This document shows positions 1-9,582 of a stretch of 64,000 nt of DNA, one piece after another. The stretch is from assembly GCA_963750915.1 (NCBI GenBank), contig CAVVSF010000008.1:124001-188000 (forward strand), in the 5' to 3' direction. Numbering within the stretch: the first letter of the stretch is position 1; every line of letters begins with the position of its first letter. The translations under genes and the position numbers were made by a program. The notes below the pieces were generated by a model that saw nothing but the letters and a program-made list of their open reading frames with translations, was not told where the DNA came from and made no database searches. The stretch comes from DATBJJ01 sp963750915. GTDB taxonomy: Bacteria > Acidobacteriota > Vicinamibacteria > Vicinamibacterales > 2-12-FULL-66-21.

Positions 1-576
1 GTAGATGATCTCGTTCAGCTTGCCGTAGGGCTGACTCTCGACCCGCATCCGCCGCTCTTCCTTGACGACCTCGCGCTCGGTCAGGAAGACCTTCTCGTCG
101 ATGCGCAGCGTCGCCATGCGATCGGCTTCGAGCCACAGCACCATCGGCAGGTATTGCGCCGGGAACGTCTGCCAGTAGACCGTGACGTCTTCATTGGTGT
201 AGGCGTTGCTCTGCCCGCCGACGCTCGAGATCCGCGACGGGTGCCCCTCCGGCTCGACGTTCTTCGAGCCCTTGAACATCATGTGCTCGAAGAGATGCGC
301 GAACCCGGTGCGCCCCTTCTTCTCGTTCTTCGATCCGACGTGGTACCAGATCTCGGCGTGGACGATCGGCGTCGAGTGATCCTCGAGCATCACGACCTTG
401 AGGCCGTTGTCGAGCGTCATCATCGTGTAATTGAGTTTCGGGGGCCGGACCGAGGCGTGCGGCGAGGGCGCCAGCGCGATCCACGTCGTGGCGGCAAGCA
501 GTGCCAGCAAAGCCCGCCCTGAGCGCAGTCGAAGGGATCGGGAGCGCAATTTCAGGCCGATTTTGTCGGGGTGCAT
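1..576 (-). CDS. M16 family zinc metallopeptidase, N-terminal part (runs off the window)
   Basis: Secreted or periplasmic zinc peptidase of the insulinase/pitrilysin M16 family. The first 192 codons are in the window; the C-terminus lies beyond position 1. The ATG at 576-574 gives a basic N-terminus followed by a hydrophobic stretch (LLALLAATTWIALA), a likely signal peptide. The inverted zinc motif HxxEH is visible as HLFEHMMFKG, followed by the typical GGQSNAYTNEDVTVYW region of the family. The gene follows lpxD with an 11-base gap and is probably cotranscribed. Substrate cannot be told. Confidence 0.88.
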   Translation of the reverse strand, partial: MHPDKIGLKLRSRSLRLRSGRALLALLAATTWIALAPSPHASVRPPKLNYTMMTLDNGLKVVMLEDHSTPIVHAEIWYHVGSKNEKKGRTGFAHLFEHMMFKGSKNVEPEGHPSRISSVGGQSNAYTNEDVTVYWQTFPAQYLPMVLWLEADRMATLRIDEKVFLTEREVVKEERRMRVESQPYGKLNEIIY

Positions 577-587
577 GGAAGGTTCGA

Positions 588-1610
<1,023 letters not shown>

Positions 1611-1626
1611 AACGCCGGTCAGTATC

Positions 1627-2376
1627 TCACGACGGCACGGCGGTGCGTTCGACGAAGCTGGCGAGATGCTCGAGGCGGAGGCGGGTCGCAACTTCGTTGA
1701 CCCGCTGCTCGCGCGCCGCCGGGGTCAGGGCGATGGCGCGGCGGAGCTCGCCGAGCGCCTCGCTGCGGACCGGCGTCCACTCGATCAACGACATGCCCTG
1801 GCGCGCGCCGCGCAGGGAGAAGTAGTGGCCGACGAGACGAAACGCGAAGTAGTAGGCGATGACGTTGGGGCCGGGAACGAAAAAGGCGACGCCGGAGGCG
1901 ACGAAGCCGAGGCCATCGATGGTCAGCCAGAAGCGGTGCCGCTCGAAATCGCGTTTGAGCTGGCCGCGGAGCACGCCCATCGCCTGCGCTTCGTCGAGGT
2001 CGTCGGGATAGTAAAGACAGCCGGCCGTCTGCTTGCGGAGGTGCCACAGCAGCCGCTGCTCGGCGATGCTTTCCGCCACCCAGCGCATCGTCCGGCGCCT
2101 GGTGCGCTCCCACCACGTCGCCGGCTCCGGTGCCGCAGTGCGGGCCTCGCGCCGTTCGCGCTCGGCCTCGGCCAGCATTTCGTAGAAGCCATCCCGCATC
2201 CGGCGGAAGAATCCGAGGATGTGGTTGACGAGGCGGCGCCAGAGATTGGGCCGAGGCTCCGGCTCGTCGGGGGCCGCGCCGACGGCGGACGCCTCATGGG
2301 TTGGCTCCTCGCCGTCGGGCACCTCGCAGTAGAGCTCGTGTTTGTCGGCGCCGACGGGGACCAGATAAACGTCCAT
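1627..2376 (-). CDS. Mit_KHE1-like (mitochondrial K+-H+ exchange-related) membrane-associated protein
   Basis: 249 aa protein with MDVYLVPVGADKHELYCEVP at the N-terminus, a basic middle (TMRWVAESIAEQRLLWHLRKQ), one or two hydrophobic segments around FVASGVAFFVPGPNVIAYYF, and a conserved-looking tail RLVGHYFSLRGARQGMSL. I recognise this as the bacterial branch of the Mit_KHE1 family by pattern; the biochemical role in bacteria is not established. It is the first gene of a probable three-gene unit with lpxD and the M16 peptidase, with a 16-base gap to the TTG of lpxD. A short divergent promoter space (2377-2427) separates it from the next gene. Confidence 0.65.
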   Translation of the reverse strand: MDVYLVPVGADKHELYCEVPDGEEPTHEASAVGAAPDEPEPRPNLWRRLVNHILGFFRRMRDGFYEMLAEAERERREARTAAPEPATWWERTRRRTMRWVAESIAEQRLLWHLRKQTAGCLYYPDDLDEAQAMGVLRGQLKRDFERHRFWLTIDGLGFVASGVAFFVPGPNVIAYYFAFRLVGHYFSLRGARQGMSLIEWTPVRSEALGELRRAIALTPAAREQRVNEVATRLRLEHLASFVERTAVPS

Positions 2377-2427
2377 GCGATGTGAGCCCTGACGCTACGA
2401 TAGCACGCGGAATGTTAAGATTTCGGC

Positions 2428-3072
2428 ATGCGGAGCCACATGGTGCTCGTCCTCGCGCTCGTCACCGCGCTGGCGGCACAGGATCCGCAGGTCAGCCTGA
2501 CCCTCGACGTGCGCGCGTTCAACGGCACCGAGGACGTGACCGCGCACTCGCGCTTCACGGTGCACCGGGCGGGCGAACGACAGACCTCGGTGACTCCTGC
2601 CCCCATCAGGATGGGAGACGGCCAGCCGGCGCTGCAGGTTCCCAGCGGCGTCTACGACGTCCAGGCGATCCACGAGCGCGACGGCAAGGTCGTCAACATC
2701 CGGTGGGCCAACCGGCTGGTCGTGATGCCCTACCCCGACGAGAAGGGTCACCATCTCGAAGTCGTCAATTTCAAGAACGGCTTCGGCGCGCTGCAGGTCC
2801 GGGGTACCGGGCCGGAAGAAGGACGCGTCCCGACTGCGGCGCTCTACGTGCCGGGGAACCGCGCCAAGCCGGTGGTGCCGCCGCACAGCGGCCGCGGCTA
2901 CGCGCTCTTCGTCGTTCCCGCCGGCACCTACGATCTGCAGGTGCGGATCGGCGATGTCGTGACCTGGATGACGGGGCTCGAAGTGCCGATCGAACGCACC
3001 CGACTGATCATCGTGCCGAAGACCGAGGAACCCGGAAAGACGGGGACGCCGGGATCAGGCGGGGCTCGATGA
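2428..3072 (+). CDS. Secreted hypothetical protein with repeated beta-rich segments
   Basis: Not recognised. 214 aa with a short N-terminal hydrophobic stretch (MVLVLALVTALAAQ) that looks like a signal peptide, then soluble sequence without Cys. Two related segments can be seen, PSGVYDVQAIHERDGKVVNI and PAGTYDLQVRIGDVVTWMTG, which suggest two Ig- or CNA-B-like beta units. The C-terminus is a flexible Gly/Pro/Thr tail. It is divergent from the Mit_KHE1-like gene and 34 bases upstream of the MgtC-like gene. Confidence 0.6.
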   Translation: MRSHMVLVLALVTALAAQDPQVSLTLDVRAFNGTEDVTAHSRFTVHRAGERQTSVTPAPIRMGDGQPALQVPSGVYDVQAIHERDGKVVNIRWANRLVVMPYPDEKGHHLEVVNFKNGFGALQVRGTGPEEGRVPTAALYVPGNRAKPVVPPHSGRGYALFVVPAGTYDLQVRIGDVVTWMTGLEVPIERTRLIIVPKTEEPGKTGTPGSGGAR

Positions 3073-3106
3073 CGTCTCGCTCGGAAACGGGATCAGAGCT
3101 GAGTCG

Positions 3107-3571
3107 ATGACGTCACTCTCCGACTGGGAACTGACACAGCGGCTGCTGCTCGCGGCGATCTTCGGCGCCGCGCTCGGCGTCGAGCGCGAGTGGCGCAACA
3201 AGGAAGCCGGGCTCCGCACCAACATCCTCATCGCGATTGGCTCGGCGCTGTTCACGCTGATGTCAATCGAGCTGACCGACGCCAAGACCGGCGACACCAG
3301 CCGGGTCGCGGCCCAGATCGTCACCGGCATCGGGTTTCTCGGCGCCGGCGCGATCATGCGCACGAACGGCGGCATCCAGGGGCTGACGACCGCGGCGACG
3401 ATCTGGGTCAACGCGGCAATTGGCGTCGCCGCCGGCGGCGGCGAGTATCACCTCGCGTTCATCGCCACCGCGGTGACGCTGGTCGTGCTGCTGGTACTCC
3501 AGCCGATCGAGAAGTACCTCGATCATCGCCGCACGCTCCTCAGCGCGGACAAGCCGGCTACTGACGCCTGA
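3107..3571 (+). CDS. MgtC/SapB family membrane protein
   Basis: 154 aa inner-membrane protein with the MgtC/SapB signature: helix one with GAALGVEREWRNKEAGLRTN, then SALFTLMS, then QIVTGIGFLGAGAIM, then GLTTAATIWVNAAIG and a final hydrophobic helix. Family members modulate magnesium homeostasis or F-ATPase activity in intracellular pathogens, but most environmental members are uncharacterised. The conserved acidic residue in GVERE and the Arg in LRTN are present. The 3' end overlaps the convergent Zn-phospholipase-like gene by 14 bases. Confidence 0.9.
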   Translation: MTSLSDWELTQRLLLAAIFGAALGVEREWRNKEAGLRTNILIAIGSALFTLMSIELTDAKTGDTSRVAAQIVTGIGFLGAGAIMRTNGGIQGLTTAATIWVNAAIGVAAGGGEYHLAFIATAVTLVVLLVLQPIEKYLDHRRTLLSADKPATDA

Positions 3572-4436
3572 CCTTGCGCGGCTCGCGCGCCTGCTCGAGC
3601 CGCAGGGCGGGCTTGCCGGCCTGCTCCCACGCCGTCGTGATCGCGGAGGCAACCGCGACGACCGAATCCGATAGCCGGTCCTCGAGGATCGGCCTCAGCT
3701 TCTGGAACAGCAGCTCGAAGTAGCCGTCGTCGTAGACTTCGCGGCCGGCGACGGCGGCCTTGTCAGCCTCGAGGATCGCCTGCACGTGCGAGTAGCTCTT
3801 CACCAGCGAATCGAAGGCGTAGTCGCGCATGTTGTCGATGCGGACCAGCGGCTTCGCCGGCAGCTGCAGCTTGTCACGGTAGCGCTCGAAGAGCTCGGAC
3901 TCGAAGCGCGAGTGAATGCCCCACTGTCCGGTCAGCTGGCCGTCGTGATTGAGCGCGGCGTGGAAAGGCACCTGCGCGTCCGACAGGTAGTGCCCCACCA
4001 CCGACGAGAACAGCTTGATGTTCTCGCGCGAGTAGGTCTGCTTCAGCAGGAACGCCTCGGCGAGCCGGCCCTGCATCTCCTGGGCGCGCCAGGGCAGCAA
4101 CCCGTACTTCTTGACGAAGTCCTCGCCGCGCTGTTTGACGGCTTCGGCATGGTCGCGCGGCAGCGCCGTAAAGGGATACGGACCGTAGGCGTCCATGTCG
4201 AGGAAGTGCCGCGGGCCTTCCTCGTCTTCCCAGCCGACGGTCCGCCAGAGATCGGGGTCGACGGAATGCTCGACGATCGTGACGCGGAACTTCTCGAAGA
4301 ACGGCCGGATTTCCGGCGGCAGCGCCGCAATCGCGCGCTCGAGAATGTACTTGTGCGCCTCGAACCCCCAGGCCTCAGCCGGCCGCGGCACGACAGAGAT
4401 GAGCGCCGCGAGCAGAACGATCGTGATGGTGCGCAT
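3558..4436 (-). CDS. Zinc-dependent phospholipase C / S1-P1 nuclease-fold secreted protein
   Basis: 292 aa. A clear signal peptide ends at AEA just before WGFEAH, so the mature protein would begin with Trp, as in P1 nuclease and bacterial PLC where the N-terminal Trp ligates zinc. Candidate zinc ligands follow in order: H in FEAHKYI, EHSVDPD, the HFLDMD pair, HYLSDAQVPFHAA and the IHSRFESE element. The layout matches the Zn-dependent PLC/S1-P1 family; whether it cleaves phospholipid or nucleic acid cannot be told. It starts 11 bases after the nfo stop, so the two are likely one transcript. Confidence 0.8.
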   Translation of the reverse strand: MRTITIVLLAALISVVPRPAEAWGFEAHKYILERAIAALPPEIRPFFEKFRVTIVEHSVDPDLWRTVGWEDEEGPRHFLDMDAYGPYPFTALPRDHAEAVKQRGEDFVKKYGLLPWRAQEMQGRLAEAFLLKQTYSRENIKLFSSVVGHYLSDAQVPFHAALNHDGQLTGQWGIHSRFESELFERYRDKLQLPAKPLVRIDNMRDYAFDSLVKSYSHVQAILEADKAAVAGREVYDDGYFELLFQKLRPILEDRLSDSVVAVASAITTAWEQAGKPALRLEQAREPRKVRRQ

Positions 4437-4447
4437 GCTCCGTTAGC

Positions 4448-5356
4448 TTAGCGCACCGATCGGCTGGTCGGTCCGCCCGAGCGGTTCACCAGCCCGCGCA
4501 GCGTCCTGAGGTTGCGCCGGTCCCACGGATCGGCGTCGCTCAGGCGCCGGCTCTCCGGCGTATCGAGCTTCGGCGTCTCGAGCAGCATCGGCATCCGTGC
4601 GAAGCGGGGATCGTTGACGAGACGCCGGAATGGTTCGAGCCCGAGGCATCCCTTGCCGATGTGCTCATGCCGATCGACCCGGCTGCCGCAGGGCTTCTTC
4701 GAATCGTTCATGTGGAACGCGGCGAGGCGATCGAGGCCAACGACGCGATCGAGATTCGCGAACGTGTCGCGATAGCCCTCTTCGCTGCAGAGGTCGTAGC
4801 CGGCCGCCAGCAGGTGGCAGGTATCGAGGCAGACGGCGACGCGCGGCGTCCCGTCGAGACGCTCGATGATCGCGGCGAGGTGTTCGAACCGGTGCCCGAG
4901 GTTCGTTCCCTGGCCGGCGGTCTGCTCGAGCAGGATGCGGACGCGGCCTCGGCGCCGCTGCCGCAGCAGCGTGCGCAGGCCGTCGGCGACGAGCCGCAGC
5001 CCGCCTTCCTCGGTACCGGTGGTGAACGAGCCAGGATGCATTACGAGCCCGTCGAGGCCGAGCGCTTCGGCGCGATCGATCTCCTCGCCGAGGGCGGAAA
5101 GCGATTGCGCTCTCAGCGCCGGCTCGGCGGCGGCGAGATTGATCAGGTAGCTGTTGTGCGCGACGACCGGCTGAATCCCCGTCTCCTCCACCCGGGCGCG
5201 AAAGCGCGCCACCTCGTCGGGTGGCAGCGGCCGCGCCCGCCACTGCCCCACCGACTTGGTGAAGATCTGCAGCGACTCGCAGCGCGTCGCGACCGCGCGG
5301 TCGACGGCGCGCGGCAGGCCGCCGGCAATGGACAGGTGGGCGCCGAACCGCGGCAT
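4448..5356 (-). CDS. nfo: Deoxyribonuclease IV (AP endonuclease, Nfo family)
   Basis: Repairs abasic sites by cutting 5' of the lesion with three zinc ions. The ATG at 5356 starts MPRFGAHLSIAGG, the usual family start, giving 302 aa. Metal-ligand motifs are all visible: GAHLS, VVAHNSYLIN, LLEQTAGQGT, CLDTCHLLAAGYD, FHMNDSK, DRHEHIGKG and the late MLLETPK. Reading frames upstream of this ATG encode Arg-rich noise. It lies between amrA and the Zn-phospholipase-like gene on the same strand. Confidence 0.95.
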   Translation of the reverse strand: MPRFGAHLSIAGGLPRAVDRAVATRCESLQIFTKSVGQWRARPLPPDEVARFRARVEETGIQPVVAHNSYLINLAAAEPALRAQSLSALGEEIDRAEALGLDGLVMHPGSFTTGTEEGGLRLVADGLRTLLRQRRRGRVRILLEQTAGQGTNLGHRFEHLAAIIERLDGTPRVAVCLDTCHLLAAGYDLCSEEGYRDTFANLDRVVGLDRLAAFHMNDSKKPCGSRVDRHEHIGKGCLGLEPFRRLVNDPRFARMPMLLETPKLDTPESRRLSDADPWDRRNLRTLRGLVNRSGGPTSRSVR

Positions 5357-5423
5357 TAGTTCCAACCGAGAGGATTCGCCCCTCGGACTCCCCGACTGGC
5401 TCGTTCGCGCATCTTCGTGGGTT

Positions 5424-5963
5424 CTAGTCGTCGCCGAACACGTCCGCCGTGAAGCGCGAAACCGTCGCGCCGCGGCGCCACGCGTCCGGCGGCAGTCCGG
5501 CCTTGATCGAGGTCTGCCGCAGGAACTCCTCGACCGTCCAGCCGCGCTCGGACGCGACCTGCGGCAGCAGCAGACCCCGATGGTCCTGCTGCTCGACGAC
5601 GAGGCCATGACGCCCGACGACGACCGCGCCGGGCGCGTGCGGATCGATCGGCTCGAGCGGGCTGAGCACCGAGATCTCGATCGACAGGCCCGGCGCCTCG
5701 GCTGGAGTGACGGCGGCGAAGCGCGGATCCTGGGTCGCGGAATCGACGGCGCACCGCGCGACCGCGGCGCCGAGATCGGGGCCGCACGCGAACGTCCCCA
5801 GACACCCGCGCAGGGAGCCCCCCTGCTTCAGCGTCACGAAGACGCCGTCGGCGCGCGGCATCGGCAGATCGCCGGCAGCTAGCCGCGGCCCGCGCGCGAA
5901 ATGTGACGCGATCGCCGATCGCGCGATCGTCAGCAGCGCGTCGCGCTGCGGCTCAGTGAGCAC
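5424..5963 (-). CDS. amrA: AMMECR1-domain protein, AmmeMemoRadiSam system protein A
   Basis: 179 aa AMMECR1 domain. The GTG at 5963 overlaps the end of amrB (GTGCTCACTGA holds both start and stop), so the two are translationally coupled; the longer upstream reading is an amrB shadow. Family motifs include the QGGSLRGCLGTF loop with a conserved Cys, DSATQDPRFAAVTPAE, and LSIEISVLSPLEPI. AMMECR1 proteins occur with Memo-like and radical SAM proteins in bacteria; the reaction is not established. No radical SAM partner is in the window. Confidence 0.9.
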   Translation of the reverse strand: MLTEPQRDALLTIARSAIASHFARGPRLAAGDLPMPRADGVFVTLKQGGSLRGCLGTFACGPDLGAAVARCAVDSATQDPRFAAVTPAEAPGLSIEISVLSPLEPIDPHAPGAVVVGRHGLVVEQQDHRGLLLPQVASERGWTVEEFLRQTSIKAGLPPDAWRRGATVSRFTADVFGDD

Positions 5964-6807
5964 GGAAGGCTCCGAACACCGCCGCGAGGTAGCCGACGAC
6001 ACTGGTGTAGTCGCCGGAGACGTGGCCGGAATGCGCGTAGCGCAGGACCCGCGCATCGCGGGCGCCGAGCGTTTGTGCCGCCATCATCACGGCGATCGCC
6101 GGTCCCATGCCACAGCCAACGCGACGACCGCGCTCCCCCTCCGGTTGCCCTTCGAAGTAGGTCAGCAGCCCCGCGGCGTCGAACGCCTCGACGCGGTCGT
6201 GGACCTGGGTGTCGAGCGCGGCCGCGGTGTCCGCGTCGTAATAGTGGGACAGGTCCGTGCTGGCCACGAGCAGGGCGCGGCGGCCGGCGACGCCTGCCGC
6301 CAGCGCGCCGGCGAGGCGGGTGATGGTGCCGGCGGTCTGCTGGCCCATCAGCAGCGGCACGATCGGCAGGTCCGGCAGCACGCGGCGGAGAAACGGCAAT
6401 TGCATCTCCAGGGAGTGTTCGCGCGCATGCGGCCCGACCGCCGCGTGCACGATGGCATCGGCCGCGGCGATCGCCGCTCCTGTCGGCGCGTCGATCGCGA
6501 TCGGCCCGAACGGCGTCGCGAACGCGCCCTCGGGGTAGAGCGCGACCCCGTCGAAGCCGACGAAATGCGACGGCCCGACCAGCACGGCGACGTCGTAAGC
6601 CTGCGTCGCCGCCGCCTTGTAGGCGCAGGCGGCCACCGGCCCGGAAAACATGATGCCGGCGTGCGGCGCGATGACGGCGTGGATGCCGCCGGAGGGCGGC
6701 GGCACGGCGGCGTCGAGGTAACCGTCGACTTCGCGCCCCAGCGCCCCTGCTGACGCGGGGTACCACGAACCGGCGACGGCGGCGGGACGAGTGGTCATAC
6801 GCTCCAT
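5953..6807 (-). CDS. amrB: Memo-family protein, AmmeMemoRadiSam system protein B
   Basis: Memo-like protein related in fold to class III extradiol dioxygenases. From the ATG at 6807 it is 284 aa; a second ATG at 6798 (MTTRPAAVAGSWYP) is equally possible. Metal-site motifs are visible: VIAPHAGIMFSG, GPSHFVGFDG, EHSLEMQLPFL, STDLSHYYD and the late Cys in VGCGMGP. It forms a coupled pair with amrA and is divergent from gatC with only 15 bases between start codons, so the promoters must overlap coding sequence or be very compact. Confidence 0.92.
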   Translation of the reverse strand: MERMTTRPAAVAGSWYPASAGALGREVDGYLDAAVPPPSGGIHAVIAPHAGIMFSGPVAACAYKAAATQAYDVAVLVGPSHFVGFDGVALYPEGAFATPFGPIAIDAPTGAAIAAADAIVHAAVGPHAREHSLEMQLPFLRRVLPDLPIVPLLMGQQTAGTITRLAGALAAGVAGRRALLVASTDLSHYYDADTAAALDTQVHDRVEAFDAAGLLTYFEGQPEGERGRRVGCGMGPAIAVMMAAQTLGARDARVLRYAHSGHVSGDYTSVVGYLAAVFGAFRAH

Positions 6808-6822
6808 GCTACGATCGCGCGC

Positions 6823-7122
6823 ATGCCAGCGGATTTCACTCGCGCCGACATCGAGCGCCTCGCGCGGCTGTCGCGGCTCGAGCTGACCGACGACGAGAAG
6901 GCGCTGATCACGCCGCAGCTGTCCAGCTTTCTCGCCTACGCCGAGCAGGTGCAGCAGGTCGCGACGAGCGGCGTGCCGCCGACCTCGCATCCCTTCGGCG
7001 GCGCCACCGAGTGGCGCGACGACGAGCCGCTGCCGTCGCTGCCGCGCCAGGAGGCGCTCGCGCAGGCGCCCGAGGCCGACCGGCCGCACGGCCTCTTCAA
7101 AGTACCACGAGTCATCGGGTAG
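6823..7122 (+). CDS. gatC: Asp-tRNA(Asn)/Glu-tRNA(Gln) amidotransferase subunit C
   Basis: 99 aa small subunit that stabilises GatA in the GatCAB amidotransferase, which converts misacylated Glu-tRNA(Gln) or Asp-tRNA(Asn). Family features: IERLARLSRLELTDDE near the start, the LSSFLAYAEQVQQV helix and the DEPLPSLPRQEAL tail that wraps GatA. It ends with TAG two bases before the gatA ATG. The gatB gene is not in the window. Confidence 0.95.
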   Translation: MPADFTRADIERLARLSRLELTDDEKALITPQLSSFLAYAEQVQQVATSGVPPTSHPFGGATEWRDDEPLPSLPRQEALAQAPEADRPHGLFKVPRVIG

Positions 7123-7124
7123 AC

Positions 7125-8582
7125 ATGCCGTTCGAGACCGCCCAGGATATTGCGGCCGCGATCCGCCGCGGCGAAACGACCGCTGCCAGGGTCTGCCGCG
7201 ACACCCTCGACCGCATCGCCGCGCTCGAGCCTGCGATCAAGGCGTTCACGACGATTGCCGCGGACGCCGCGACCCGCCAGGCCGGGGCCCTCGACGGCCG
7301 CCGCGACGAGTGGGCGGCGCTGCCGCTCCTCGGCGTCCCGATCGCGCTCAAGGACAACCTGTGCACGCGTGAGGTCAGGACGACCGCGGCATCGAAGATC
7401 CTCGAGCACTACGTGCCGCCGTACGACGCCACCGTGGTCGAGCGGCTGGTCGCCGCCGGCGCGGTCGTCGTCGGCAAAACCAACTGCGACGAGTTCGCGA
7501 TGGGCTCGTCGACCGAGAACTCGGCGTTCATGGCGACGCGGAACCCGTGGGCGATCGATCGCACGCCAGGGGGATCGAGCGGCGGCTCGGCCGCGGCGGT
7601 GGCGGCGCGCATGGTGCCGCTGTCTCTGGGATCCGATACGGGTGGCTCGATCCGCCAGCCGGCCGCGCTCTGCGGCGTGGTCGGGCTCAAGCCGACCTAC
7701 GGCCGCGTCTCGCGCTTCGGCCTCCTCGCCTTCGCATCGTCGCTGGATCAGATCGGACCGATCGCGACGACAGTTGCCGATGCCGCGCTGGCGCTCGAAG
7801 TCATCGCCGGCCGCGATCGGCGCGACGCAACCTCTTCCCCGGCGACGGTCGCGGCCTACACCGAAGCGCTGAGCGGCGACGTCCGCGGTCTGCGTATCGG
7901 CGTGCCCCGCGGCCTGCTCGCCGATGGCGTCGACGGCGAGATCCTCGCCGCGTTCGAGGCGGCGCTGGCGACGCTGACTGACCAGGGCGCCTCGATCGTC
8001 GACGTCGACCTGCCGTACAGCGCGCAGGCAATTCCGGTCTATTACCTGATTGCAACCGCCGAAGCGAGCTCGAACCTCGCGCGCTACGACGGCGTCCGCT
8101 ACGGATTTCGCGCCGAAGCGTCGTCGCTCGGGGAAATGTACGACCGGACGAGGGACCGCGGGTTCGGCGCCGAAGTGAAGCGGCGGATCCTCCTTGGCAC
8201 CTACGTGCTCAGCGCCGGCTACTACGACGCCTACTACCTCAAGGCGCAGCAGGTGCGCACGCTCATCCGGCGCGACTACGAAGCGGCGCTTGGCGTCGCG
8301 GATCTCGTCGCCATGCCGACCAGTCCGGTTCCTGCCTTCAAGCTCGGCGAACGCACGTCGGATCCGCTGCAGATGTATCTCGCGGACGTGTTCACCGTCG
8401 GTGCCAACCTCGCCGGCCTGCCATCGATCGCCGTCCCGTGCGGCTTCACTGCCGCCACGCTGCCGTGCAGCCTTCAGCTCACCGGCCGTCCGCTCGACGA
8501 AGCCACGGTGCTCCGCGCCGCCGACGCCTACACGCGCGTCACGCCGTACGCCGCAATGACGCCGCCTGAATCGCGGAGCTAA
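7125..8582 (+). CDS. gatA: Asp-tRNA(Asn)/Glu-tRNA(Gln) amidotransferase subunit A
   Basis: 485 aa amidase-signature enzyme that releases ammonia from glutamine for GatB. The ATG at 7125 directly follows the gatC stop; a longer in-frame reading is a gatC shadow. The Ser-cisSer-Lys triad is visible: Lys in PIALKDNLCT, Ser in TPGGSSGGSAAAV, and the nucleophile Ser in GSDTGGSIRQPA. The last codons (TCG CGG AGC TAA) fall inside a repeated palindromic element, so the extreme C-terminus (ESRS) is probably element-derived. Confidence 0.97.
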   Translation: MPFETAQDIAAAIRRGETTAARVCRDTLDRIAALEPAIKAFTTIAADAATRQAGALDGRRDEWAALPLLGVPIALKDNLCTREVRTTAASKILEHYVPPYDATVVERLVAAGAVVVGKTNCDEFAMGSSTENSAFMATRNPWAIDRTPGGSSGGSAAAVAARMVPLSLGSDTGGSIRQPAALCGVVGLKPTYGRVSRFGLLAFASSLDQIGPIATTVADAALALEVIAGRDRRDATSSPATVAAYTEALSGDVRGLRIGVPRGLLADGVDGEILAAFEAALATLTDQGASIVDVDLPYSAQAIPVYYLIATAEASSNLARYDGVRYGFRAEASSLGEMYDRTRDRGFGAEVKRRILLGTYVLSAGYYDAYYLKAQQVRTLIRRDYEAALGVADLVAMPTSPVPAFKLGERTSDPLQMYLADVFTVGANLAGLPSIAVPCGFTAATLPCSLQLTGRPLDEATVLRAADAYTRVTPYAAMTPPESRS

Positions 8583-8632
8583 ACCTCCGCGCTACGACCT
8601 TTGACGATCGCGGAGCTAAGCTCCGCGCTACG
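8571..8632. repeat. Two direct copies of a palindromic REP-like element
   Basis: Copy 1 (8571-8596) and copy 2 (8608-8632) share TCGCGGAGCTAA and CTCCGCGCTACG, each able to fold as GCGGAG...CTCCGC. The first copy overlaps the gatA stop codon. Such short palindromes are usually dispersed intergenic repeats and may also act as the transcript end. Confidence 0.75.
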
Positions 8633-8684
8633 TAGAAGATTCCGCCAATACCGACCTAGGACAGACTTCAGTTCATCGTCGTAG

Positions 8685-8704
8685 GGCGGAACTTCAGTTC
8701 CGCC
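8685..8704. repeat. Second type of perfect short palindrome
   Basis: GGCGGAACT-TC-AGTTCCGCC is a 9-bp perfect inverted repeat with a two-base loop. It lies between the converging gatA and the small membrane protein gene and resembles another dispersed palindromic repeat class. It may serve as a bidirectional transcript end; there is no T-run. Confidence 0.65.
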
Positions 8705-8735
8705 GGCACCAGGCGCTGCGCCCAGATGCAATGCG

Positions 8736-9077
8736 TCAGGCTGTCGCGGCGCGCTGCGAGCGCATCACGGCCCAGACGACGAACCCGATGCAGAAGAGCG
8801 GGAAGAGCGGGATGACAACGCCGGCGACGGCTGCGATCGCCGCCGCAGCGGTCGCGATTATGACGATCGGCGCAACCACGATCGCCACCAGTCCGAGGAC
8901 GAGGAACTTCAGGAGGATGAACGGCAGGAAGAACAAGCCGAAGACCAGGCCGACGATGATGCGAACTGGCAGCAGAACGAGCCAGAGGATGGCCTTCGCC
9001 AGCATGAGGAGCGCGACGCCGCCCGCGAGGATGACGAAGAAGACGATCGCGAGCATCGCCACGGTCAGTCCGATCAT
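8736..9077 (-). CDS. Small very hydrophobic membrane protein, unknown function
   Basis: 113 aa from the ATG at 9077 (MIGLTVAML); an upstream in-frame start at 9095 is possible. Almost the whole protein is hydrophobic: about four membrane segments (MLAIVFFVILAGGVALLML, LWLVLLPVRIIVGLVFGLFF, LKFLVLGLVAIVVAPIVII, VVIPLFPLFCIGFVVWAVM) and a short basic tail. No family recognised. The composition is unlike an antisense shadow, which supports a real gene. Confidence 0.6.
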   Translation of the reverse strand: MIGLTVAMLAIVFFVILAGGVALLMLAKAILWLVLLPVRIIVGLVFGLFFLPFILLKFLVLGLVAIVVAPIVIIATAAAAIAAVAGVVIPLFPLFCIGFVVWAVMRSQRAATA

Positions 9078-9180
9078 CGATGGTCTCCGGCCCACGCACG
9101 GGGCAGCCCGCGGGTGTACCGGAGGTTACGTCGGGGCCGGGCGCCGGGTTCCGGGTGGTCTCCGGGCTGAAGGACGCGCG

Positions 9181-9438
9181 CTACTTACCGAAGGCTTCGG
9201 GTTTGATGGGGAGCGCGTACTCGACCAGGCCCGACCGGACTTCTTCCATGGCGATCCGCTCGAGCTTGTGCGGCGTCACCGATCCTGCCTGACGGTCGAG
9301 CCTGGCCAGGGCGCCGCGGCGCAGCTGCTTGGCGCGTTGCGCGGCGACGTCGACGAAGAGGAACCGGCTCGTGAGCAGCGCCTGGTTTTCTCCCGCGTCC
9401 GCTTCGTCGAAGGGTTCGGTGTCAGCGTTCAGAACCAT
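9181..9438 (-). CDS. rpoZ: DNA-directed RNA polymerase omega subunit (RpoZ-like)
   Basis: 85 aa from the ATG at 9438; a TTG nine bases upstream is the alternative. It carries the omega pattern in the short acidobacterial style: SRFLFVDVAAQRAKQLRRGA, then HKLERIAMEEVRSGLVEYAL. Omega helps beta-prime folding and RNA polymerase assembly. Its usual neighbours (gmk, priA, dfp) are absent here, so the call rests only on the motif pattern. Confidence 0.72.
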   Translation of the reverse strand: MVLNADTEPFDEADAGENQALLTSRFLFVDVAAQRAKQLRRGALARLDRQAGSVTPHKLERIAMEEVRSGLVEYALPIKPEAFGK

Positions 9439-9501
9439 GGCCAGCAAGGGTACCTGAAATCGGCGGCGGCGTCACGCGACCCCCGAGCTGAGGCGCCGTA
9501 C

Positions 9502-9533
9502 AAAAAAGAGGGAGAGGCGACTGACCTCTCCCC
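9502..9533 (-). terminator. Rho-independent terminator of the hsp20 gene
   Basis: On the minus strand GGGGAGAGG and CCTCTCCC form a stem with a seven-base loop, followed by TC and six T. It lies about 50 bases after the hsp20 stop at 9583. Confidence 0.85.
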
Positions 9534-9582
9534 GTGCGTCGCGGGACATCCGCCCGGCCGACGCATCACTGCCGGTGCCGTC

